From contig CAJMNI010000028.1 in NCBI GenBank assembly GCA_905214735.1, forward strand, positions 1 through 31,504: 31,504 nucleotides of DNA, in the 5' to 3' direction. Numbering within the stretch: position 1 is the stretch's first letter; each line of letters opens with the position of its first letter. Shown one piece after another: positions 16,178 through 24,026 of this stretch. The notes beneath the pieces were generated by a model that worked only from the letters and a program-made list of their open reading frames with translations, was not told the origin of the DNA and made no database searches. The translations under genes and the position numbers were made by a program. This DNA comes from an uncultured bacterium. GTDB lineage: Bacteria > Bacteroidota > Bacteroidia > Bacteroidales > Muribaculaceae.

Positions 16178-17464
16178 ATGAAAAGAGATGCATTGCAGCA
16201 ATTGGAAGCATGGAAACAGCGTGCACGTCGCAAACCGTTGATTATAGAAGGAGCCAGACAGGTCGGAAAAACATGGCTTGTGAAGGAATTCGCAAAAACA
16301 TCTTTTCACGACGATTTCGTCTGCATAAATTTTGAAGAGCAGACGAATATGCGCAACCTTTTTGTGACTGATTTTAATATTACCAGAATACTTGATTCCA
16401 TCTCAGCCACTGCACATCGGCCGATTACTCCCGGAAAGACACTGATTTTCTTTGACGAAATTCAGGAAGCTGTTCATGGACTCACAGCTTTAAAATATTT
16501 TTGCGAAAACGCACCTGAATATTTTGTGATAGCGGCAGGTTCGCTTCTGGGTATCGAGCTTCATAAAGGGGATTCATTTCCGGTGGGCAAAGTTAATTTC
16601 ATGTCCCTCTTCCCAATGAGCTTTTCTGAATTTCTGAATGCCATGGGTGAAGAACCTCTATGGAGATTTATAGAAAATGAGGATTGGATATCGGTAAATA
16701 TATTTAAAGACAAACTCAAAGATCTTTTGCGCCAATATCTTTATGTGGGAGGTATGCCGGAATCGGTGCTTGAATTTTTAGAGAGCCGCGATTGGAAAAG
16801 TGTCAGGGAAGTTCAGAATGAGATATTGAAAGGGTATGAGAATGATTTTTCGAAACATGCCCCCGCCGAGGTAGTGCCGAGAATCCGTCAGATCTGGAAT
16901 TCCGTTCCGGCTCAATTGAGCAGGGAGAACAGGAAGTTCATATATGGATTGGTCAAAGAAGGGGCAAGGGCGAGAGAATATGAGGTGGCTCTTCAGTGGC
17001 TTAAAAACGCAGGTATTATTTACACTGTGTTCAATGTCAAAGCACCGCGAATACCGCTTAAGAGTTATGAAAACAGCTCGGCGTTCAAAGTTTTCATCAA
17101 CGATGTAGGTCTACTGGGGGCAATGAGTCGTCTTGATGCCTCTGTGATAGTCAATGGCAATGCCATATTCACAGAATTCAAGGGGGCGTTGACGGAGCAA
17201 TATGTGCTTCAGCAGCTCATATTGAAACATACGCCTTATTATTATGCCAAAGAGAATTCGAGGCTTGAAATCGATTTCCTCATTGAAAAAGACGCCACAG
17301 TCTATCCCGTGGAGGTGAAGGCCGAGGAGAATCTGAAGGCAAAAAGTCTGAGACAATTTTCGGCGGAATACAATCCGCCGACTGCTTATCGTCTGTCGAT
17401 GTCAGGGTATCGGAAGGAGGAATGGCTTACTAACGTCCCTCTCTTTGCCGCAGAAACCCTGTAA
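16178..17464 (+). CDS. AAA_14/DUF4143 ATP-binding protein
   Basis: A 428-residue protein of the AAA_14 plus DUF4143 family, abundant in Bacteroidales but without an established role. Walker A is GARQVGKT (25-32), Walker B LIFFDEIQE (89-97), sensor-like IAAGSLLGI (118-126). The DUF4143 half (about 190-390) ends in a PD-(D/E)XK-like pattern: E340, D366 in LEIDFLIEKD, and EVK at 379-381, suggesting a nuclease fold. Codon use is visibly more AT-rich than both neighbours, which points to horizontal acquisition. It has its own promoter behind three direct repeats, and its stop codon touches the convergent epimerase stop with no spacer. The protein appears intact. Confidence 0.88.
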   Translation: MKRDALQQLEAWKQRARRKPLIIEGARQVGKTWLVKEFAKTSFHDDFVCINFEEQTNMRNLFVTDFNITRILDSISATAHRPITPGKTLIFFDEIQEAVHGLTALKYFCENAPEYFVIAAGSLLGIELHKGDSFPVGKVNFMSLFPMSFSEFLNAMGEEPLWRFIENEDWISVNIFKDKLKDLLRQYLYVGGMPESVLEFLESRDWKSVREVQNEILKGYENDFSKHAPAEVVPRIRQIWNSVPAQLSRENRKFIYGLVKEGARAREYEVALQWLKNAGIIYTVFNVKAPRIPLKSYENSSAFKVFINDVGLLGAMSRLDASVIVNGNAIFTEFKGALTEQYVLQQLILKHTPYYYAKENSRLEIDFLIEKDATVYPVEVKAEENLKAKSLRQFSAEYNPPTAYRLSMSGYRKEEWLTNVPLFAAETL

Positions 17465-18520
17465 TCACTGATAAAACTCCTTGTACCAGCGGGCGAACCG
17501 GCGCAGGCCGTCGCGCAGCGGGGTTGCCGGCTTATAGCCGAAGTCGCGCTCGAGCGGGGCGGTGTCGGCGTAGGTGACAGGCACGTCGCCGGGCTGCATC
17601 GCCACGAGTTCCTTGTGCGCCTCGAAGTCGAAACCGGCGGGGAGCACACCGGCCGCAACCAGTTCCTCCTGCAGGATGGTGACGAAATCGAGCAGGTTTT
17701 CGGGGGCGTTGTTGCCGATGTTGTAGACGCGGTAGGGTGGCACCGGGAGTCCGTCGGCCCCGTCGCGCTTTTCAGGCGCCGACTGCATCACGCGCACCAC
17801 TCCCTCCACAATGTCGTCGATATAGGTGAAGTCGCGGCGGCAGTTGCCATAGTTGAAGATCTTGATCTTCTCGCCGCGCACGAGCTTGTCGGTGAATCCG
17901 AAGTAAGCCATGTCGGGGCGTCCGCAGGGGCCGTAGACGGTGAAGAAGCGCAGCCCGGTGGAGGGGATGTTGTAGAGCTTGCTGTAGGCGTGGGCCATAA
18001 GCTCGTTGCTCTTCTTGGTGGCGGCGTAGAGCGACACGGGATTGTCGACGCGGTCGTCGGTGGAATAGGGTATCTTGGTGTTCGACCCGTAGACGCTCGA
18101 AGAGGAGGCATAGACGAGATGCTCCACCGGATAATGGCGGCAGGCCTCCAGGATGTTGTAGAATCCGATGAGGTTCGACTCGATGTAGGCGTCGGGGTTG
18201 GTGATCGAATAGCGCACTCCTGCCTGGGCGGCGAGGTTGACCACGACTTGCGGCTTATAGTCGCTGAAGAGACGGTCGATCAGCTCCTTGTCGGCGATGT
18301 TGCCGCGCACGAATGTGAACCGGGGTGCGTAGAGGACGAGCCTGTTGAGGCGCTCCTCCTTGATGGCTGTGTCGTAATAGTCGGTTATGGAGTCGACTCC
18401 GATCACGCGGATGTCGGGATAATCTTTGAGAAGACGCAGAGAAAGTTCGGCGCCGATAAATCCGGCGGCTCCCGTTACCAGGACCGTGGCGTGGCGCAAG
18501 TCGATGTTTTTTTCGAGCAT
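17465..18520 (-). CDS. UDP-glucuronate 4-epimerase-like NAD-dependent epimerase
   Basis: A 351-residue extended SDR enzyme that probably converts UDP-glucuronate to UDP-galacturonate for envelope or capsule glycans. The NAD motif is GAAGFIG (17-23); catalytic residues are in SSSSVYG (139-145) and YAATK (165-169). The LpsL/CapI-like segments are GVRYSITNPDAYIESNL and VYGPCGRPDMAYFGF. Substrate choice is inferred from overall resemblance; another UDP-hexose(uronate) is possible. It starts 9 nt after the GT2 stop, so the two are probably one operon. Confidence 0.85.
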   Translation of the reverse strand: MLEKNIDLRHATVLVTGAAGFIGAELSLRLLKDYPDIRVIGVDSITDYYDTAIKEERLNRLVLYAPRFTFVRGNIADKELIDRLFSDYKPQVVVNLAAQAGVRYSITNPDAYIESNLIGFYNILEACRHYPVEHLVYASSSSVYGSNTKIPYSTDDRVDNPVSLYAATKKSNELMAHAYSKLYNIPSTGLRFFTVYGPCGRPDMAYFGFTDKLVRGEKIKIFNYGNCRRDFTYIDDIVEGVVRVMQSAPEKRDGADGLPVPPYRVYNIGNNAPENLLDFVTILQEELVAAGVLPAGFDFEAHKELVAMQPGDVPVTYADTAPLERDFGYKPATPLRDGLRRFARWYKEFYQ

Positions 18521-18529
18521 TGTTGATTT

Positions 18530-19255
18530 TTATTTCTTGATCGAGGAGTTGAGCCTGCGGAAATCGCCTACGGCTTTGCGGCCGATGCGGAAAATGCGCG
18601 GGAGGTTTATGCTGTTCACTCCCCCCTGCCTCGGCTTGAAGGTGATGGGGAGCCAGCGCGTTTTGAGACCTTTCTTGACCGAGATGGCGGCAAGCGCCAC
18701 GTTGGAGAGGAAGAACCCCTCGGGGATGTCGTCGAGCACGGGGCGCACCGACTCCGCTTTCATGAGGCGGAAGGGGGTGTTGGCGTCGGGCACCGAGACA
18801 TGGAATGTCATCTTGACCACGGCTTTCAGCACCTTGGTTACCACCTTGCGGGAGAAACCGTCCTGCCGCGAGGCGCGGAGCCCGACCTGGAGGTCGTAGT
18901 CCGCGCGTTCGCGCCAGAATGGGAAGAATTCCTCCGGATCGGTCTGCCCGTCGGAATCTGTCTGGAAAATATAGTCGGCGCCGTTGTCGAGGGCATGCCG
19001 GTAGAGCACGAGCAGAGTGGCGCCATGTCCGGAGTTGGGCTTGTCGATCGGATGAAGATAAGGAAATTCGTCGCGCAGCTTGCAGAGGCGCTCCCATGTG
19101 GAATCGCGCGAACCGTCGTTGGCGATGAGCAGCACCGGCTCCGCGCCCTCTTTGGCGAGTCTTTCGGTAACGGCATGCCATTGCTTCACGACCGCATCTA
19201 TGTTTGCCTCCTCGTTATAGGCCGGCATCACGAGAAATATCTTCTCCTTCTTCAT
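18530..19255 (-). CDS. GT2 family glycosyltransferase, DPM1-like
   Basis: A 241-residue GT-A fold glycosyltransferase: VMPAYNEEANI (9-19), NDGSRDST (46-53) and DSD (100-102) for metal and nucleotide sugar. There is no C-terminal membrane domain, as in DPM1-type enzymes that charge polyprenyl phosphate and rely on a separate GtrA-like protein; one is encoded at 15587. RPVLDDIPEGFFLSN is another family segment. It is followed by the epimerase and preceded by array C and ridA. The sugar is not predictable. Confidence 0.85.
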   Translation of the reverse strand: MKKEKIFLVMPAYNEEANIDAVVKQWHAVTERLAKEGAEPVLLIANDGSRDSTWERLCKLRDEFPYLHPIDKPNSGHGATLLVLYRHALDNGADYIFQTDSDGQTDPEEFFPFWRERADYDLQVGLRASRQDGFSRKVVTKVLKAVVKMTFHVSVPDANTPFRLMKAESVRPVLDDIPEGFFLSNVALAAISVKKGLKTRWLPITFKPRQGGVNSINLPRIFRIGRKAVGDFRRLNSSIKK

Positions 19256-19262
19256 TCCTCGA

Positions 19263-19345
19263 ACTTAATAACTCGTAACTCTGACTTATGACTTAGTAAC
19301 TCGTAACTCTGACTTAAGACTTAGTAACTCTGACCTCTGACTTAC
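19263..19345. repeat. Tandem array C, 28-nt unit made of heptamers
   Basis: Two 28-nt units and one 27-nt unit (19263, 19291, 19119+200=19319) fill the ridA-GT2 spacer. Each unit decomposes into 7-nt pieces such as ACTTAGT, AACTCGT, AACTCTG, ACTTATG. The third unit runs into the ridA stop codon. No promoter is visible here, so ridA and the GT2 gene may be co-transcribed across it. Confidence 0.75.
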
Positions 19346-19716
19346 TTAACCGCCACCACCTCGATCTCGACGAGAGCCTGCTTCGGGAGCTCGCGCACTG
19401 CGAAGGCGCTGCGGGCGGGGAAGGGCTGGGCGAAAGTCTCGGCGTAAACCTCGTTCATCGGGCCGAAGAGGCTCATGTCGGCGAGGAGCACCGTGGTCTT
19501 CACCACGTTGGCCAGCGAAAGCCCTTCAGCTTCGAGGATGGCCTTCACGTTGGCGAGGCTCTGACGGGTCTGTCCCTTGATGTCGGCGGGCATTTCGCCG
19601 GTGGCCGGGTCGATGGGGAGCTGGCCCGAGCAATATACGAAACCGCCGGCCTCGATGGCCTGCGAATAGGGTCCGATGGCTGCCGGAGCGGCAGGAGTTG
19701 CAATCTGTTTTTTCAT
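19342..19716 (-). CDS. ridA: RidA family enamine/imine deaminase
   Basis: A 124-residue cytoplasmic protein that hydrolyses reactive enamines and imines released by PLP enzymes. Diagnostic segments are AIGPYSQAI (13-21), YCSGQLPIDP (28-37), and the C-terminal FPARSAFAVRELPKQALVEI with the catalytic Arg in the VREL region and the conserved VEIE. Length is exactly typical. It is divergent from the MATE gene, and upstream of the GT2-epimerase pair on the same strand. Confidence 0.95.
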   Translation of the reverse strand: MKKQIATPAAPAAIGPYSQAIEAGGFVYCSGQLPIDPATGEMPADIKGQTRQSLANVKAILEAEGLSLANVVKTTVLLADMSLFGPMNEVYAETFAQPFPARSAFAVRELPKQALVEIEVVAVK

Positions 19717-19739
19717 GATGTTTATTGAAAGATTTTATG

Positions 19740-19747
19740 TATTTTTG
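19740..19747 (+). promoter_or_regulatory. Candidate -7 element for the MATE gene
   Basis: TATTTTTG matches TAnnTTTG; no clear -33 element. The leader to the MATE ATG would be about 100 nt and overlaps the opposing ridA promoter region. Confidence 0.35.
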
Positions 19748-19839
19748 CACCGCGATTTCTCATGGCGGCCAACCCCTTCCGATTTCTGCGAAATCCAGCC
19801 TGCGGTCCGGCTGCCATGGCGTCGCGAATGCGTCAAAAG

Positions 19840-19871
19840 CAAAATTAACAAAAATGCCGCAAATTACCAAG
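19840..19871 (-). promoter_or_regulatory. Candidate promoter of ridA
   Basis: On the minus strand CTTG (19868-19871), 20 nt, TAATTTTG (19840-19847): one mismatch from consensus. It overlaps the first codons of the divergent MATE gene and gives a leader of about 115 nt. Confidence 0.4.
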
Positions 19872-21224
19872 TTTGCCTCAAAAGAAGGGCGCCGGGAGTT
19901 CTGGCGCAGATACCGCTCGGAATATTTCCGGCTTGCCCGTCTGGGTGCTCCGGTGATGCTCACCCAGGTGGGCGTGATCCTCGTCTCTTTTGCCGACACG
20001 ATGATGGTGGGCGCTTATGGCGTCGACGAACTTGCCGCCGCCGCTTTCGTCAATTCGGTGTTTCTCGTGCCGATGGTGATGCTGATGGGTCTCGCCAACG
20101 GTATCACCCCTCTTGTCGGAGCCCTCTTCGGCAGCGGCGACAGGAAGGGGCCGGGACGTGTGGCCCGCGCCGGACTGCAGGTCAACCTCATCGCCGGAGT
20201 GATTTTCACTCTGATCCTCGCGTCGCTATATTTCTTCCTTGACCGTTTCGGCCAGCCCGCCGAACTCCTTCCTCTCATCCGGGAGTTTTACCTTATTCTG
20301 CTCCTGACTGTGATTCCGATGGCTGTTTTCAATACTTTCCAGCAGACGGCCAACGGCATGACCGACACGCTCAGCCCGATGTATATGATCCTGCTCTCCG
20401 TCGGGGTCAACATCTTCGGCAACTGGCTGCTGATCTTCGGCAACTGGGGTTTCCCCGAACTCGGCCTGAACGGCGCGGGAATCGCCACTGTCATAGCGCG
20501 CCTCGCCGGCATGACCGGAATGCTCATCATCTTCTTCCGGCGGAAACGCTTCAGCGAGAGCCGCCAAGGATTCGCCGCCGCCCGCGATCTCGGTGCCACG
20601 CGGCGCAAGGTGTGGGCTACGAGCTATCCGGTGATGATCCAGAGCGGAGTGGAGTGCTGCCTCTGGTCGCTCGGTGCGGTGGCCTGCGGTTGGTTTGGCA
20701 AAATCCAGCTCGCCGCCTTCCAGATCGTCAACACTGTCGGCCAGCTCGGTTTCATGATATATATGAGTTTCGGTGTGGCCGTTTCGATCAGAGTTGCCAA
20801 TTTCTGCGGCACTCGCGACGGCGAGGGAGCCTCGATCGCCGCCCGCGCCGGAGTGCACCTTAACCTGATTCTCGCCACTTTCTCATCTGCCGTGCTTATT
20901 GCCGGAGGCTCCCGGCTGCTCGGCCTTTTCACCCCCAACGCCGCGGTGGTGGCCGCCGGTATGGGGTTCATGCTCCCCCTCGTGATCTATCAATATTTCG
21001 ACGCTCTCCAACTCACTTTCTGCAACGCGATCAGAGGCACGAGCCGCGTCAGACCGTTGCTATGGATCTCAACGGTGAGCTACGTGGCCGTCGGCATTCC
21101 GGTGATGCTCCTCTTTTCCAAGGGATTCGGCTGGGAAGGCGTCGGTGTCTATTACAGTTTTGACGTGGCGCTTTTGGTGGCCGCAGTGATGGCATACGTC
21201 GTTTTCAGGCGAACGAAAGTCTGA
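19854..21224 (+). CDS. MATE family multidrug efflux transporter
   Basis: A 456-residue inner-membrane antiporter with about 12 hydrophobic segments in two homologous halves, exporting cationic drugs or metabolites by Na+ or H+ exchange. The start ATG at 19854 gives MPQITKFASKEG followed by the first amphipathic helix; an earlier in-frame ATG lies before the -7 element. Family segments: LGAPVMLTQVGVILVSFADT, NGITPLVGALFGSGD, GLNGAGIATVIA, and VAVSIRVANFCGTRDGEGA in the second half. Substrate cannot be read from sequence. It is transcribed alone; the export operon at 21377 has its own promoter. Confidence 0.92.
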   Translation: MPQITKFASKEGRREFWRRYRSEYFRLARLGAPVMLTQVGVILVSFADTMMVGAYGVDELAAAAFVNSVFLVPMVMLMGLANGITPLVGALFGSGDRKGPGRVARAGLQVNLIAGVIFTLILASLYFFLDRFGQPAELLPLIREFYLILLLTVIPMAVFNTFQQTANGMTDTLSPMYMILLSVGVNIFGNWLLIFGNWGFPELGLNGAGIATVIARLAGMTGMLIIFFRRKRFSESRQGFAAARDLGATRRKVWATSYPVMIQSGVECCLWSLGAVACGWFGKIQLAAFQIVNTVGQLGFMIYMSFGVAVSIRVANFCGTRDGEGASIAARAGVHLNLILATFSSAVLIAGGSRLLGLFTPNAAVVAAGMGFMLPLVIYQYFDALQLTFCNAIRGTSRVRPLLWISTVSYVAVGIPVMLLFSKGFGWEGVGVYYSFDVALLVAAVMAYVVFRRTKV

Positions 21225-21266
21225 AAAGCGACAAAAAGCGGAAAAGTTTGGTCAAATAGGGATGTT

Positions 21267-21299
21267 TTTTAGCGGTTAAACAATATTCCGTTAATTTTG
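21267..21299 (+). promoter_or_regulatory. Promoter of the TolC-HlyD-ABC export operon
   Basis: TAATTTTG (21292-21299) is a perfect -7 element; the -33 is TTTT (21267-21270) at 21 nt, one base from consensus. The leader to the ATG at 21377 is about 70 nt. Confidence 0.6.
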
Positions 21300-21338
21300 T
21301 AAATAATAAAGAAGGGCAGAGAAGACTCAAACTGTGCC

Positions 21339-21363
21339 CGGCCACTATATAAACGGCCACTAT
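21339..21363. repeat. 10-nt direct repeat in the export-operon leader
   Basis: CGGCCACTAT occurs at 21339-21348 and 21354-21363, 15 nt apart, just before the TolC-like start codon and downstream of the predicted transcription start. It could be a regulator or RNA-binding site; chance is not excluded. Confidence 0.4.
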
Positions 21364-21376
21364 TTAGACTGAACTT

Positions 21377-22831
21377 ATGAAAATTTTGCGCTATATCATC
21401 CTTGCGGTATTGCCGGCGATAGCGGCGGAGGCTTTTGCCGACGTCTCGCTCGACTCCTGCCGGCGCATGGCTCTGGGCAACAACAAGCTCATCCGCATGG
21501 CCGAGGAGAATCTGCAGGCCACGGGCTATGACCGCAAGGCTGCCCGTTCGCTGTATCTGCCGGCCCTCGACTTTTCCGCCGCCTATCTTTACACGCAGAA
21601 CAAGACGCGCCTCATCTCGAAAGACATGATGGTGCCGACGCAGAGTTTCAACTCGGCCACGGGGAAGTTTGAATGGAACATCCTGACCGACCCGAGCGGC
21701 AATCCGATACTGAATCCCGACGGGGGAGGGTATATACCCACCGAGGTTGCGACGATACCCAAGTCGGCGCTCACGTTCGACACCCGCCAGTTTTTCACCG
21801 GAGCGGTGACTCTGACGCAACCCGTCTTCATGGGCGGCCAGATCAAGGCCCTCAACGAGATAGCCGGCTATGCCGAGCAGGCGGCGCGGGCCGGACGCAA
21901 CCAGGTGACGCAGGATGTGATCTATGCCGTCGACGAGGCTTACTGGATGGTGGTCTCGCTCAAGGCGAAGAAACAGCTCGCCGACAGTTTTGTAGAACTT
22001 GTCGACACGCTCCATTACAACGTGCAGATGATGCTCGACGAGGGAGTGGCCACCCGCAGCGACCTGCTGACGGTCGACGTGCGCCTCAACGAGGCGAAGA
22101 TGCTCCAGACAAAATGCGACAACGGCCTGACCCTCGCGCGCATGGCTCTCGCCCAGATATGCGGCCAGCCTATCGACAGGGTGATGATCCTCGACGACGA
22201 GGACAACATCGCTCCCCGAAGCGAGACCTGCCCCCCGTTCACCTATAATATAGAGGATGTCTTTGCCCGCCGCCAAGATCTGGCTGCCGTGCGCAGCGGC
22301 ATCTCGCTGCTGCAGAGCCGCGAGAAGCTCGCCCGCGGAATGATGCTCCCGAAACTGGGCATCATTGGCGCCTACTCATTCGGCACTCCCAATGTGATCA
22401 ATGGTTTTTCGCGCGACATAAAGGGAGGGTTCTCCATCGGGGCGGCCCTGACGATTCCCATCTGGCACTGGGGAGGCAACTACAATCATTACCGCGCCAC
22501 TAAAGCCGCCACCAATTCGCAGCGCCTCATGCTCGAAGACCTCGAGGATAAGGTTGAGCTGCAGGTTAACCAGGCGAAGTTCCGTTTCCAGGAGGCCTTC
22601 AAGACCTACAGCATGGCGCGCAGCAACATGGCGGCGGCCGAGTCCAACCTCCGCAACGCCCAGCTCGCATACAGCGAGGGGGTGATGACCGCCAACGACG
22701 TGATTCTCGCACAGACCGGCTGGTTCCAGGCCAATTCCGAGAAGATCGACGCCGAGATCGGCATCCATCTCTGCGAGGTTTACCTCAGCAAGGTGCTCGG
22801 CACTCTCGGCGATCTCCCCGCCGGGAAATAA
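21377..22831 (+). CDS. TolC-family outer membrane efflux protein
   Basis: A 484-residue outer-membrane factor that forms the exit duct of a tripartite exporter. It opens with a Sec signal peptide (MKILRYIILAVLPAIAAEAF) and has the two-fold OEP pattern: first-half LDSCRRMALGNNKLIRMAEE with long helices, and second-half YSFGTPNVINGFSRDIKGGF followed by another helical hairpin ending in AYSEGVMTANDVILAQ. No lipobox, so it lacks the N-terminal lipid anchor of many Gram-negative homologues. First gene of an export operon; the HlyD-like gene follows after 33 nt. Confidence 0.92.
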   Translation: MKILRYIILAVLPAIAAEAFADVSLDSCRRMALGNNKLIRMAEENLQATGYDRKAARSLYLPALDFSAAYLYTQNKTRLISKDMMVPTQSFNSATGKFEWNILTDPSGNPILNPDGGGYIPTEVATIPKSALTFDTRQFFTGAVTLTQPVFMGGQIKALNEIAGYAEQAARAGRNQVTQDVIYAVDEAYWMVVSLKAKKQLADSFVELVDTLHYNVQMMLDEGVATRSDLLTVDVRLNEAKMLQTKCDNGLTLARMALAQICGQPIDRVMILDDEDNIAPRSETCPPFTYNIEDVFARRQDLAAVRSGISLLQSREKLARGMMLPKLGIIGAYSFGTPNVINGFSRDIKGGFSIGAALTIPIWHWGGNYNHYRATKAATNSQRLMLEDLEDKVELQVNQAKFRFQEAFKTYSMARSNMAAAESNLRNAQLAYSEGVMTANDVILAQTGWFQANSEKIDAEIGIHLCEVYLSKVLGTLGDLPAGK

Positions 22832-22864
22832 TCTGATAATCAACTTGCAATAAAAAGATCCGAA

Positions 22865-23956
22865 ATGGAAGACAAGAATAAGGCCGAGGCTGCCGGCGCA
22901 ACTCAGCAGCAAGCAGAGAAGATAATCCCGTCGGAGGCGCGACATCTCGTGCCGGAAAACCCGATGGAAGTGTCGGGCAAAGACAAGATGCTGATCATCA
23001 CGATAGTGTGCATCTTGCTGGTGATCTCGGCGCTTGCGATTGTAGGGTTCATCTTCATCAAGCAGCCGCCGGAAACGGTGCAGGGTCAGGGAGAGGCTAC
23101 CGAGGTCAGAGTCAGCGGCAAGCTCCCGGGCCGAGTGGTGGAGATCTATGTGAAGGAGGGCGACATGGTGCATGCCGGCGACACTCTGGTGCATATCTCT
23201 TCGAAACTGGCCGACGCCCAGATGGAGGAGGCGCAGGCGATGGAGAGCGTGGCCAAGGCAAGTCAGAACAAGGTCGACGCCGGAGCACGAAGCCAGATCA
23301 TCGAGGGCGCCCACAACGTGTGGCGTCAGGCTCAGGCCGGCACCGAGATCGCGCATAAAACTTACCAGCGCATGCAGAACCTCTATGAGAAAGGGGTGAT
23401 CTCTGCCCAGAAGCGCGACGAGGCGAAGGCCGCCTACGAGGTGGCGAAGGCCGGAGAGGCCGCCGCCAAGGATTCCTACGACCTTGCGGCCGCCGGAGCC
23501 CAGAAGGAGGACCGCGAAGTGGCCGGTTCGATGGTGAACGTTGCCAAAAGTTCGGTGAGCAAGGTGCAGGCCGTGCTTGAGGACCAGTATCTCCTCGCTC
23601 CCTGCGACGGCGAGGTGATCACGATCTATCCCAATGTTAGCGAGCTTGTGGCCACCGGCGCTCCGATCATGACCGTGCAGATGGCTGACCATCACGCCGT
23701 GTTCAACGTGCGCGAGACTCTCCTGAAGGATCTGAAGGTCGGTTCAAAGATCAAGTGCTGGATTCCGGCCCTCGACAAGAGGGTGACAATGAGCATCTAT
23801 TATATCAAGGACCTCGGCACCTATGCCAACTGGCAGGCCACCAAGGCCACGGGGGATTACGACGCCAGGACGTTCCAGATCAAGGCGCGCCCCGACAAAC
23901 CGATCGAGAATTTCCGCCCCGGAATGAGCGTGGTCTATGAGGGAGTGGAGAAGTAG
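22865..23956 (+). CDS. HlyD/EmrA-type periplasmic adaptor (membrane fusion protein)
   Basis: A 363-residue adaptor linking inner-membrane permeases to the TolC-like duct. A cytoplasmic N-terminus of about 40 residues precedes a single membrane anchor (about 43-66). The split lipoyl domain is visible as VSGKLPGRVVEIYVKEGD (about 80-97) and LLAPCDGEVITIYPN (about 243-257), around a long Ala/Glu-rich coiled-coil hairpin. A beta-barrel follows to the C-terminus (RPGMSVVYEG). Its stop codon touches array D, which separates it from the first permease gene. Confidence 0.92.
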   Translation: MEDKNKAEAAGATQQQAEKIIPSEARHLVPENPMEVSGKDKMLIITIVCILLVISALAIVGFIFIKQPPETVQGQGEATEVRVSGKLPGRVVEIYVKEGDMVHAGDTLVHISSKLADAQMEEAQAMESVAKASQNKVDAGARSQIIEGAHNVWRQAQAGTEIAHKTYQRMQNLYEKGVISAQKRDEAKAAYEVAKAGEAAAKDSYDLAAAGAQKEDREVAGSMVNVAKSSVSKVQAVLEDQYLLAPCDGEVITIYPNVSELVATGAPIMTVQMADHHAVFNVRETLLKDLKVGSKIKCWIPALDKRVTMSIYYIKDLGTYANWQATKATGDYDARTFQIKARPDKPIENFRPGMSVVYEGVEK

Positions 23957-24003
23957 GTTTAAGGTTTAAGGTTTAAGGTTTAAGGTTTAAAGTTTAAAGT
24001 TTG
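23956..24003. repeat. Heptanucleotide tandem array D
   Basis: Five GGTTTAA units, one AGTTTAA unit and a final partial copy run in tandem from the last base of the HlyD-type stop codon to 23 nt before the permease ATG. Unit number would change the intercistronic spacing within the operon. Confidence 0.85.
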
Positions 24004-24026
24004 TATCAAACTATAACGGTTACGAA

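Noticed and set aside
19263..19345. CRISPR-like or IS-end repeats
   Set aside because: Continuous tandem units without spacers and with a 7-nt sub-period; no transposase nearby.
23956..24003. Telomere-like GGTTTAA repeats
   Set aside because: Resemblance to eukaryotic telomere units is coincidental; it is one of several heptamer arrays with different units inside a bacterial operon.
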